Below are positions 1 to 15,700 of a stretch of 64,000 nucleotides of DNA, one piece after another. Within the stretch, counting starts at the first letter, position 1; the number at the start of each line of letters is the position of its first letter. Made by a program: the position numbers and the translations under genes. The stretch spans positions 1 to 64,000 of the forward strand of contig NC_064545.1 of the NCBI RefSeq assembly GCF_023856365.1. The letters run 5' to 3'. The notes under the pieces were generated by a model. That model was not told where the DNA came from, did no database searches, and was given only the letters and a program-made list of their open reading frames with translations. The DNA is from Brienomyrus brachyistius (taxonomy: Eukaryota; Chordata; Actinopteri; Osteoglossiformes; Mormyridae).

Positions 1-2401
1 CCCAGCTATAGCACCGGCCTATACCGTTTCTCCACGTCTCCAGGCACCGCCCCCCACATCCTGTCACCCCCAAAGATGCACCTGCCCTCATTAGGGGGCG
101 GGGCTTCTGGCGGACCCAATGGGTTGCAGGCGTCCCCTGGCCCATCGCTCAAAAAGGTCACAGGTGGGTGAGATATCAGCCAATCCCCATGCAGAATTCC
201 AAAAAGCTCTTCAGCTGAAGTTCTGAAGTTTACCTTTTTTTTGGGGGTGGGGGACTGGAGTTGAGAAATTGTTTAAAAAGGCAGGATTCATACACACAGA
301 GCACTTGAACTGCTTTCGTCCACATGTTCATGTTTGGATAACCCCTTTAACATCAGACACACAAAAAATCAGTCAATCCTATACCAATATACTGTTAGTG
401 GGGCTGTAGTTCACTAACATAATTCTGTTGTGGCAATTAGTTTAGCTTGAAGTGGCACGTTTCTTGGATTAACATTTATTTGGTTTATTCCCAACTGGTG
501 TGTTTTTTTTTCTTTCTCAAAATGCGTCTTCTCTAATTCAGTCATAGAGCTGAGGAATCTGTTTTGTTGTAAAAGCCTGCCCCCTCTTGGACTGACTCGA
601 AAAGTGCAGCTATTGTTCCCTCCCAGTTCCAGTGCGTCTTTAGGGTCAGCACCTTTAATGACTTTAACTTACAGGAAGCCGGCTCAGGAAGCCCAGTGGT
701 CCTCTAGCCCCCAGCCGGGTCATTAATTCTCTGAGCCCCTCGCTGTCCAGCTGTGTTTCACATCGGGTTCAGCCTCCGTTTTAATTTCCTCCAGATGCGG
801 AATTGGTCGTCCTGGTGTTTGATTAGCGATAGGTCGAGCAGGTCTTCGTTTCATATGGGTACTTTGAGGCCCTGATCTCCATTTACTTTTGTATATATCA
901 TATAAATTCAGGTCTTAGTTTGCAGTCAACCTAATGAAATTTTTTTTCTACACCTTGTAATTGTCTTCTGACTCCCCCCTTTGGAAGAACAGTTACATTG
1001 TCTCTCTTTCATTAATACCATCAAAACCTTTCATACCCGTTTTTACTAGAATTGTTCAGTGACGTAACTGAGTTAATGGGGAAAATATAACTTGCGTCTC
1101 AATATCTAACTGGTTGCAGAAATTGAAATTAAAACAGATTTTTGTCACGTGAAGCATTAAAATGAGTAAGATACCCGTGACTATAATTGAATGCATTGTT
1201 GCTTTGGTGGAACATGACAATGATTGTATGGCGTGGGCCCTCGCTCGCCCCCCCGACCAGACGAGGCGCCCCTGTCCATGCTTCCCCGGCCGGCTGCCCG
1301 TCGCCATGGCCCTCAGCCAGCAGCACTTGGCACGCGCCTCTACTCTGGAGCAGCTGCGTGACAAGCTGGAGACCGGTGACGGGCCGGAGCGCAAGATGGT
1401 GCGGCTGGCGGAGGAGCAGCAGCGGCTCATGCAGCAGGCGCTGCAGCACAACCTGCTGGCCATGGCGTCGCAGGTGCCCATGGGGCTGCAGCTCAGCGCC
1501 ACCAGCCGTGGTGAGATCCCCCCTCCCCGCCCCCCCACCATGCATCTCCTGCTCCTGGTCTGTCCCTGCGTGCTCATATTGTCACCCCCCGTTCCATTTC
1601 AGAAGACAAGCAGGACCTGGCGCTGAGCATCACCTCCACCGGAGCTGCCAGCATCAGTGTGTCTGTGGAGGTCAATGGCACGCTTTACTCCGGTAATACC
1701 TCAGGCTGCCTGCAGATGGCAGCAAGGACACCACGGGCCTTTTAGCCTCATTATTCTCGAATACAATGAATATAACTAACACTCAAATCTATTGGCAGCA
1801 CTGTACTTGAGTGGTTGCTGAACAGCAGCTTAGTCATCCTAAATTGACCTACAGTACTGTGCAATTCTTAAGGTAGCTTAAGTCTTAGAAAATGTTTAAA
1901 TGATCTTCGTTTTGGTGTAAAACTATGATGTTATGCCTGTCAAAGTGTTTTTTTCTGAGCAATTGTGCACGTACCACCCAGATAAATAGCTTTTAAACAT
2001 TTCTTTTGACTGCCTAAGACTTTTGCACGGTATTACATATGTGTTGTATTGCCGAACCATGATACTATACTATAAAACTGAATATTGTCAGTGTTAACTG
2101 CCCCCTGCTATGTCATGACATCACATATGTGTTAAATGCAGGGGACACATTTCGTTGTGTACTGGGGTGTGTCGTCACTGACCACCGATCACTAAATAAA
2201 TATCTTCCTCTAACAGGAATGCTGTTTGCCCAGAGGTCTGCGGCAGCTATGAACACATCAGCAGCAGCAGCGCCCCCTGCTGGTCCTGCCGGGGCTTTCG
2301 GAATCCTCTCCTCTGCTCACAGCCCCAGCCTCTCCTCTGCATCCTCCTCCTCCTCCAAGGGGCCCAGTTCTGCTGAGCCCTCTGCTAGTGGTTCTCCGTA
2401 G
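1..2401 (+). CDS. ARID3-family transcription factor, 3' exons (partial; arid3b favoured by linkage)
   Basis: ARID3 proteins bind AT-rich DNA in the nucleus through an ARID domain, which lies upstream of this window. Four coding blocks are visible. The first, 1 to 163 or 167, is a Pro/Gly-rich linker ending PSLKKVTG; donors at 164 and 168 both fit consensus. The second ends at 1510 and carries the REKLES-type stretch STLEQLRDKLETGDGPERK then ALQHNLLAMASQ. The third is 1603-1692 (DKQDLALSITS, then ISVSVEVNGTLYSG). The fourth is 2216-2401 (MLFAQRS, then a Ser/Ala/Pro-rich tail) with stop at 2399-2401. Splice phases agree across the last three. The start of the second block is ambiguous: acceptors end at 1260, 1265 or 1316, and only the last two fit the donor at 168. 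Family assignment is firm. Choosing arid3a, b or c is not possible from the tail alone; nearby sema7a favours arid3b. Confidence 0.85.
1851..2035. mobile_element. short non-autonomous element with CAAAAGTCTTAGGCAG-type termini
   Basis: The right end reads TGACTGCCTAAGACTTTTGC and the left end is a diverged inverted match (TGTGCAATTCTTAAG, then AAAATGTTTAAATGATC). The same terminal sequence occurs near 46080-46150 and at both ends of the element at 61726-62822. It lies in the last intron of the ARID3 gene. Confidence 0.5.
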
Positions 2402-6239
<3,838 letters not shown>

Positions 6240-6660
6240 AAAAGGGAGGAAGAAGCCGGAGCCGTCATCTGGTGTGACAGTTACGCTTTTAGGCTGCAAG
6301 CAATCCTGCGGTAAATCTATATTATTCCATTACAAACCTAAAATTAGCTACATGAAAAGCACTGGGGCTGTTTGCAAACCCTAGATCAGGGGTGTCAAGC
6401 TCAAGTCCTGGGGGGCCAGAGCCCTGTGTACCTTAATTCTTTCCCTATTCTACTACAAATGATTCAGCGCAAAGGCTGTGTTAAATGAGGGGAAACCGAA
6501 ACCACTGCAGGGTTCCGGCCCCCCAGGACTGGAGTTTGACATCCCTGCCCTAGAGCCTCTTTGCAAGGTAATAAAACTATCACAAGTATGTAAATGTGTG
6601 TCTATGTGTGTGCAGACTTGTCTTTACTTGAGAATCTTTTGCCAGCAAACTGACCAAACC
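6240..6660. mobile_element. interspersed repeat interrupted by a palindromic element
   Basis: The outer repeat (6240-6385 and 6555-6660) matches 41895-42110 closely: both share a GCAAATC/GTAAATC-TATATTATTCC block, a TTTGCAAACCCTA block and a CAAGGTAATAA block. In this copy a palindromic element of about 165 bp sits inside it at 6386-6550. That element begins AGGGGTGTCAAGCTCAAGTC and ends with the inverted counterpart. CCCTAGA on both sides looks like a target-site duplication. Confidence 0.65.
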
Positions 6661-6701
6661 ATGATGATTTACCCTGGCAACCTTCCCATTACAGACAGGA
6701 T

Positions 6702-9700
6702 CTAGAGGTCTTGTGGGGACATGGAGCTCAAAGTGAGGCTGAGGAGGTAGAGCAGCAGGTATGTTGGGGCCAGACCTTGGACCTTGCTCTCTATGGACAA
6801 CTTGTACTCCACAACGACCTTTGTGTAGCTTGTCTCTGAGGCGTTGCAGCGGTAGGTCCCAGCCATACTGGGATCCATAGCCTCGATGAGCAGCAGACAC
6901 TGGCCGTCCGTGACGTGGCTCTTGACTGTGCTTCCATTGTGGTACCAGGTGTAAGTGGCATGGGTGGACGGCACGGAACATCTCAAAAAGTGTGACGTGT
7001 GTTGTTTAACTTTCTGAGGAATGCTGGGTATTACTGTGGAAGAGGAGGAGAAGAATGGCAAGTGTAATAATTAGTATCTAGACCAGTAGATCGTTACCTT
7101 GTGCTTGATAATAGCAGGGGTCTCCAACTACATTTACAGTGAGAGATACTTCTACAAAGAAAATCGGGGAAGATACGCGTTTGATACACAATTTTATCAA
7201 CCGCAGGGGTAACGACATAAACATTTTATCTCATTTATGAAGTGTGTGTGTTTATACGGACACACACTGATTAGACTTTATATATACCATACATGTTGGT
7301 GAACCTTGTATCACTGCATGGACGCTCAGCACGATACAATTCAATACATTTACGGTTTATTACTTTGCAAAGGTAGTGCAGGTAGAGCTGGACAATCTAC
7401 TGATCGGTCGCGATCGTCGTATTGGTCACCCATGGTCTACATGAATAGTTCTAAACATTCGTTATCTTTGCACATGTACCTTTTTCTATACCCATCTAGT
7501 ATGTTAAAGTTCCTGGTAATTATTTGTTACGTCAATGAAGTGCATTATTACTGTATAGCTACAGCCCATCCGAACAGCACACAAACATGGTTCCGTTGTC
7601 CTCACCGTACTGTTGTGTGCATAGCTGAGGATTTCCATGTTTCACATCCTGTATCGCTGAGCTGTTTGGGAAGCAAAAAAACAATGGAGGACTATGTGAT
7701 AAAGAGGCCTATTCATGAGTCCTCATATTGCAAATGTGTAATGGGCTGAGAGTATCATGACCCTAAAACTGGGAACACAGACATGGGGCGTGGACATCAA
7801 AATGGGGTCAGAATGGGACCAGAGATGTGTGTGTGTGTAGGTGGGTGAGTATAACAAAGCCACCCTATGAATCTGAATAAATGAGTGAGTGAATGAATGA
7901 ATGAATTCATTCACCCAACCCCCCCTAAAATGCTTATTCAGGGTTGGGTTGTGGGAGCAACAGCCTAAGCAGGGATGCCCAGATCTCCCCCTACTTCGCC
8001 ACCTCCTCTGGGGGTGATACCAAGGTTGTCCTAGGCCAGTCAAGAGAGATTCTCTCTCCAGCATGTCCTGGGTCTGCCCCGGTGTCGTCTCCAAATTGGA
8101 CATTCAGGAGGCATCCATAATAGATGCCCGAACCACTTCAACTGGCCCCTTTCGATGCAGAAGAGCAGCGGCTCTGCTTTGAGCCCCTGCCAAATGTCCG
8201 AGCTCCTCACCCTATCTCTAAGTCTGAGCCCAGACACCCTGTGAGGTAAACTCATTTCTGCTGCTTGTATTCACCATCTCATTCTTTCAGTCCCCAATCC
8301 AAAGCTTGTGGCCATAGATGGTAGGAATGTAGACTGACTGGCGAATCCATACTTTTACGTTCTGACTCAGTCACAGCCTTCCAGATTTCACTGTCATTAC
8401 CCACATGAGCGTTAAAGTCCCCCAGTAGAACAGTGGAACTGAAGCCCTTTAACCAAAAACTACTGAATGAGTGCTGGTATCGAAAAGCCTTAAATTTTCA
8501 CTTATGCTGCACTATAATAAAATCTTTTTCCATCTCACCCTCCATCCATTTCTCCATAACTGCTCTTTCAGTGCAGTACCACAGTGATCACTGACTCTTT
8601 TTGCTATTATTTCAAAAGTGAAATTTTAATCTTAGCTGCCAATGTATCGATAAACTACAATCTGATTTTACTTGTGGTGTTCTTACTAATGCCTAGTGGT
8701 TCTTCTGTGAGGATGCTATTGTGATGTCCTAAAACATATTTTCATTGTTAATTATGAGACTGGCTATAGTGTAACCTTAATTAAATTTAACATGCCTTGC
8801 CTTATAAGAACAGAATTTATTGCAAAGAGCCATTCTGCTGTGAGATAAAGGAAGAAGACAATGCCTCTTAATGCTGGACCATTGCCAGGAATTGGGCTCC
8901 AGGGGCTTGGTGGTAATTTCTGGTGAACATCCTAGGAATTGTACTAGCATTCAAAACATCTTTTTGACTTCACTGAAACAATAAAGCCTTTATGCAATCC
9001 GAACTGTGGCTTTTGTATTTTGTTTTTTGTATTAAATTTCAAGGATAAACTGCATTTTGACAAGGTGTCACCTTCCTACATTATTTTTGGTTACAATTCA
9101 TGTACAGTCACGTACCACATAACATTTCAGTCAACGGACGGCATTTATGACAATGATCCCATAAGATTATAATAAGAGATTAAACATTCCTATCGCTTAG
9201 TCTCATCGTAGCTGTTGTAATCTTATCGCGCCAAGCATTACTCATATGTTTGTGATAATATTGGTGTAAACAAACCTATTGTGCTGCCAGTTGTACACAA
9301 GGATAGCACAATTATGTACAGTACATAGTACTGAATAATAACTATGATAGTGGTTTGTATATTTACTATACTGTACTTTTAAATCGTTATTTAGGCTACC
9401 GCACATAGCCTGGGTGTGCAGTGGGCTATATAATCTAGGTTTGTGTAAGTATACTCTATGATGTACACGCAACAACAAAATCACCTAACAATTCATTTCT
9501 CACAACATATTGGTTTTGCTAAGCAATGCATGACTATATAATACCTACTTAAGCCAGGCTCATTTCTGAGTGTACTATTACAGAAAATGTTCTGCATAGT
9601 GGGTTTGCGCTCTTGGGTTTCTCCATTGGGTTGGCCGGTGGTGGGTTTGGTGCTCAAGTCACCGTAAAGATTTGCAAAACAGTTGCAAAACAGTGGGACT

Positions 9701-12700
9701 CTTTTCTACTCTCTGTGGGAGTAGCTCTGCCGCAACCACCCCCAGGAAAGCTGCATACTTTATGAATGGGATCATCCATGGAGGTGTCGAAACTGCTGGA
9801 GAGCCAATGGAACTGGCGTGGTGCTGAGGCGTCACCCGCTGCATGGTAGCGCTCTGGTCCTAATCTGAGGCGGCCAATTTGGATAGGCGTCTCTCTGGCA
9901 TGATGACCATCTTCCTCTGCTGTCAGAGGAGCTTTGTAAACGCCCCAGACCGGAATGGCCAGATCTCTAGGTGAGTACACCTGCTTTTGGTCTGGTCGGT
10001 CTCATGGCTGCCCTCCTCGGGGAGTAGCTGTTCCTGGGAAAGGTGTCATCCCAACTGACTGGAAGACTGTTCTTCTTGTCCCTATCTAGAAAGTGAAGGG
10101 TGATCACCTGGATTGCAGCAACTACTGGGAGGCAGCACTGGTCTCAGTGCCGGGTAAGGTCTTTACTAGGGTCATCCTTAGCAGCATCTGTGGTCACTTG
10201 CTCACTGACCAGTGACTGTAGCAGTCTGGTTCTACATTTAAAAAGTTTACCATTTACCACTTCCTGGCACTGAGGGTTTTCACAATCGCAAATACCAGTT
10301 TCTTTGCAGCATTTGTCAATTTTTGTAAACCATTCAGCTCAGTTGGGATCTTGGCCAGCCTGTACTCTGTTGCTGTTAGTGCTGTGCAGAGAGGACATAG
10401 AACCTCTGCATTTTTTCCCAGTAGATTCTGGGGTTTGTCAGGAGTGAGCAATACAGTACTTTGAAAGCATTTCAAAGTTGAACTGTATTTTGAGAGTCAA
10501 TAAAATTCAGTAAATAGCAATGTTTTCAGTTTTATTACCTCATCCACATAATTACCATCTAATTGACATTTATGTATTTATCTGCCTGAAACATAAAGAA
10601 AATGAAAAAAAAAATCTGTTATAATGACCATACTCTTATAGTGTTCAATTTCACCCAGACAGATGTGATCACTATAAGCATTTCCCACTGTACCCTAAAC
10701 CCTCCAGGTCCTTCTTAAAACTTCACCACTGTGTGAGAGGTTACGTGTAGACCTGAAGACTATGGGCTATACCTGGTGACTGGTGCACAGTGAGTTCCAT
10801 TCCATCCGCAGTAGGGGTCCCGGGCCATAACACAGTCCTCACACCATAGTCCATAGGCCTGGCAGCTGCGCAGGTCGAGCTCTACAACCTCGCTGCTGGA
10901 GCTCACGTAGAGCATCTTCTGCAAGGCCAACACCAATACTGTCAGGATGCGACTCATGACTGCTAAGGGTAAGAGGACGCCTCTGAAACTCTGTGAGTGG
11001 AACTGTGACATGCTGCTGGCTACACAGATGCCCATGTTAACCTACCCACTGTGAGTTTGGAATCCTCATTTCCTCCATTAGCGACATAGGAAAGTTAATC
11101 TTCACCATCACACTCCTTTTCTAGTAATATAATGTTATTAGGGTATTTCTCAGGTTAGCCTTTAAAAAGAAAATATTTCTGACTGATTATATGCAGGGTT
11201 TATTAATTAAGTACGTGGCTTAAAACAGCCATTGAGATACGCGGAATGCGATTGTTATTAGCCAGCACACGATCAGCGAGTGATCTGGTGAAATCCGTTT
11301 TTGTGCCCCCTTATTCAGAACGTTGACCGGGGGGGGGGGGGGGGGGGGGGATGGTGATGCATCTCACCGTATGTGGCTGCAGCAGAACGTTGCGGATATG
11401 GCAGCGGCTGGCAAAGGGCCGCAGTTCAGCAATAAGGAAGGCGTGGTCGGCCTGCTCCAGCACCTTGTGTACCCTGCCGCTCCCTGAGTGCAGACAGTTA
11501 GACGCTTGTTACCACAAATCCTGCTCCTTCAATATAATATAGACACATGGCGTTTCATGGCTGGCAGGCCACGTTTCAGCATTTTATAGCACCATTCAAG
11601 AAAATAATACCGCCATAAATGTACAGTGTTTTTACAATCCAAAGCTGTAAAATGAGTTTAATTATTCACCCCAAAAAAGCTCCTTACTGGAAAGTGAAGA
11701 GCGAATTCTGGTGCATCGCTAGCTTTAATGCCCCCCCCCCCAAAGACATTCCTATTTTTGAGTCCCCTGTAGACAGTAAGAGAGTCACTGGGGATGCCAG
11801 TGATGAATGTTTTGCGAGCATTTCATTGGGAACAGGTGCCTGTATCCTACATTACTGATGTTAGCTTGGTCAATAAGTGGTACAATTAAGGTCTTACATC
11901 CCTGTACTAATATTTTATGAGCTTGCATGCTGTTTCTTTTATTGTCATTGGTGCTGACTGCAATAAGATTCTCACCCAGCGTAAGCAGTATCACGTGGTA
12001 GGAGGCACCCAGGCTGGTGTTCACTCTGTCTACTCGGATGTCTTTGTACTGATGATGATGACTGACAACAATGGGGTCGCTGTTATTCACTGGCCTGACC
12101 CAGTCTTTCATCTCAGGATGGTCTTTTACCAATCTAAGGACATCAAGAGGAAGTTTCGTGCTGTCGACAACGCACTGCCATCGAGACAATGGATAAAAAA
12201 TGCATTCAAGATTAGCATTTGGCAGTTTGACCACACTTGACCAGAAACAGTAGTGAAACATTTAGGCTCCAAGCTCACTGTAACCTTGTACTGGACGAGT
12301 GTTTTGGATAGCGAGATGAAACTCGAATACACGAATATGGCAAAAATATCACTGGGGTCTGGACTATAACATTTGACTTGCATCGGACAGTAAATTCTTG
12401 ACATTTGTCTTTAACATGCACCGAAAGGTAAAGCAAGTCAGGGTAATTCTACTTCAAACTCCACAGTAGCCACAACAAAAGGAAAACAATGGAACAAAGT
12501 CAGAGTGTTATTTTACCGTTCCGGGCCGTGGGTGTGGAACAGTGTCCGTGTATCCCTTGAATGGGGAATTTGTGAAGACGTAGTCAATGTCACCCATGGT
12601 GAAGACGCATACCGCTGTGGTGCCCCTGTGAGGAGCAGTGTGGTCAGCGGGCTCCAGTCCAGGGTTTTGAGTTAATACAGAATGACATCAGGGAAAAGGC

Positions 12701-15700
12701 TTATTATTATAAAGTGTGATGTTTTTTTGGTGAGGTAAAATACAGTTTGTTTTGTATTTCATTACATGGTAAGTCTTTCAAAGGGACTTTGTTCTCTGTC
12801 AATACATTTCCGAGGATTGTTCATTTAGACTAAATGTAACTGGCATCGCTTTTCTCTTCTGATATGCAAAGTCCCTCATGACCTTGAAGAAACACCTTGA
12901 AGACCCATCTCTTGTAAGAACATCTCAGGTAGCCTCATCACCAACTCAATCTCTTTGTTGATTGTTCTGTTACAATGGTTGCAGCCAGCAGTACTGAATG
13001 CTTACTTGTATTTTGCACAGATATCATTCCTTTTCAGTCTTTTGTTCACAGATTTAATTCTACCAGATTTTCTTGGCATTATTTGTATAATTTTTCGGAC
13101 ATTCTAAGCAGTAACCTTACAGGTCCCTTTTTTCAATACTTTCTTGCACTCATTTCTGGTCTCTCTGCAAGCGTAGACTACGACGCTTCTACCTGTTGGT
13201 TCTCTGACGACTGTATGTTTATTATGAATGAACTGCTTTGTCTGTATGTTGCTCTGGGATATATTTCAGGCGTCTGCCTGATTAATAAATGTAAATGTCG
13301 TGTCTCACCACAAATAAGTTACAGAAAATGATGTTGCAGAAGTATGAACTTCCGCTTGGGCTGATACAAGAGCATGCCAGAGAGCATGTCCTATGCAAAC
13401 GAGTTACGGGATAAATAAAACGTTCACTTCCGATAAACCACGAGGCCATGGGCGATAATTTAGACTGCACCACAGCCAACACACTCATAGTTTGCACTGA
13501 AAGGTCACTGGATCACTTCAAATTAGATCTGACCTTTCTTCTGAAGCCTATTTCATATTTGATGGTTAACTTATAATGGCATGCTTATATTCACTTTCAA
13601 TTGGGAACTACTGAGTCTATAAGGTCCATTCATATAGTATTAACAGCAGAGTTCGGTAATTCAGGTCCAGAGAGTAAAAGTCTAGACCGGGATTTTGTTT
13701 CAACCAACCAGTTGAGCATAAAAAGTCACAGTGATAGAGTACTCAACTGGTTCGTTGAAACAAAATCCCAGTCTGGACTTTTACTCTCTGGACCTGAAAT
13801 ACCTAACTCTGATTAACAGAGAAAAGAAGTGGTCCTTCCTGTTTCTGTTACAAGAAATCAATGGCTAGTTAATACTTGGTGAGTTTATGTGACTTCCATG
13901 ACTACAGCATTTTCCTCTTAACACAGTATTTGGCCGCTTGATAGACTGAAGTCCATCCATCCATTTTCTATACCTGCTTGTCCTATGTAGGGTTAGGAGG
14001 AGATTCAAACCCTGCTCCCAGAGGTGTGAGGCAACAGTAATGTGCTGTGTTCTTGTTTGTCTGTTGTTTTTCTGCGATACCTTACCAGCCATTGGAGAAG
14101 AGGCCATACACCATGCTGTCTTTCCAGTTGTCCTGCTCTAGGACCGCGACATCCAGCAGCCGGTTGAAGTACAGCTTCTTCTCAGCGATGCCGCAGGACA
14201 GCAGGGCGCTAAGGTGGGACGTCCAGCTCCTCTGAAAAAATGATTTGGGCCCGCCCAAATCTGCCTGACAGCACAAAGCGGGCTGTCATGTCCGGCAATA
14301 TAGTTCTTGTGCTTGGTTTAACCCCTTCAAAGACGTTTATAAACTCAGTGGATCTAAAACAAGCCAGTATGTTATAGATCACAGCCTTGCCCATTAGTGA
14401 GGGCCGTTTTCAACCTCAAGTGCACAGAAACATTTATCTTCAGGATCCTAATTAATTAATTTTAGTCTCTAGCTTTCTATCCTATGGTGGGTAATCATGT
14501 GCCCTCAAGTCAGTGTCCTCAAAAGCCACACAACCACTGATACCGCACACTCATCATGGTCCTCCACATAGTTTTGCTTACCTGGCATACTTGGGTGACA
14601 AGGGGCACCCACAGATCAGCCTCCCTGTGCTGGTCTGCATTCCTCTGGACCAGGAAGGCGTAGATCCGGTCCTGAATCTTGTTAGGTCTGGGACTTGCAA
14701 CCAGGGCCACATAATTCTGCTCTGAACAAAGCAAATAGGAATAAAAAGCTTTGAAATCAGGCAACCGGCATCAGTCAACTTAGGAAAAAAGCCAGCAAGC
14801 CACAAGATAAATATAGTTTTTCAGTGAATTATGTCGTTATCTCTGAACTATTTTTGATGCTGGACTGGGTTGAAAAGGCCTTGCTGATACCAGCTCTTGC
14901 TTGGCTTCCTTTCATGTCCTTGTCCTAAGATGTCATTGCATGTCCTATGTCCTTGTCCTAAGATGTCATTGCATGTCCTATGTCCTTGTCCTAAGATGTC
15001 ATTGCATGTCCTATGTCCTTGTCCTAAGATGTCATTGCATGTCCTATGTCCTTGTCCTAAGATGTCATTGCATGTCCTATGTCCTTGTCCTAAGATGTCA
15101 TTGCATGTCCTAAGAACCTCCACAGCTTCATTACGGTTAAAACTTAAATATCCTTAACTCCTTAAACATAGTGAAGTCAAAATACAGTTTTTTGTTCCAC
15201 CTTGGTTTTTGCAAAGAAACTTACACATGTTAGTAATGGGCAGAGGATGTTTAAAGCTATTTCAGTTCAATTAGATTGTTTGTTTTTATATAATGCCTTT
15301 CACAACGGAATCACCCCAAGGTACTTGACAAAGGTTTTCTCTGAGCAGGTCTGTGTAAGTCAAAAGTCGATACCGATAACTGATCATTTGATTCAGAAAT
15401 GAGCAGGGAAAAGACTGATGAACAGAGGAAGAGTACATCCCCCATCTCCACCCTCCCAACTCACCTGTCACATTGTCACTTGGCCATATGCTGGCTTGAT
15501 GCCCAAAATGCCTGCGGATGCCCACATGATTGCCCCCTTTGACCCTGTTGGCAGTCGTGTACAGCTCCTCCCCTGCAGGTGATACGAGGAAAAGGTGCTT
15601 TGACCTCTCCAGCTCCATCTCAGGTATGTGTTAATAGCGCTCCATTCTTACTGACTCACCAAGATAGAGAGATGGTGCATGCTCATGTACAGAAACCGGG

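Noticed and set aside
1162..1260. Upstream extension of the ARID3 exon from the ATG at 1162
   Set aside because: The stretch is intron-like and does not resemble ARID3; acceptors at 1260-1316 explain the exon better.
7034..7061. ATG at 7061 as start of a separate Ig protein
   Set aside because: The acceptor CTTCCACAG precedes 7033 and the Ig segment is the last exon of sema7a.
8500..8610. Possible sema7a linker exon near 8544-8569 (donor GTGAGATGG)
   Set aside because: Its phases would fit, but the acceptor has no pyrimidine tract and the peptide lacks the conserved Cys.
10919..10962. Acceptor before 10962 for the sema7a PSI exon
   Set aside because: Phase conflicts with the preceding exon (a stop would follow); the acceptor before 10918 fits phase and the family alignment.
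14232..14276. Acceptor at 14233/14232 for sema7a exon 8
   Set aside because: It would delete the conserved CxADLGG...Q segment; the acceptor before 14264 restores it in frame.
15001..15100. CRISPR-like regular repeats
   Set aside because: Units are directly tandem with no spacers, and this is a vertebrate nuclear sequence.
14848..15157. Repeating ORFs on both strands
   Set aside because: Products of the 33-bp minisatellite in a sema7a intron.
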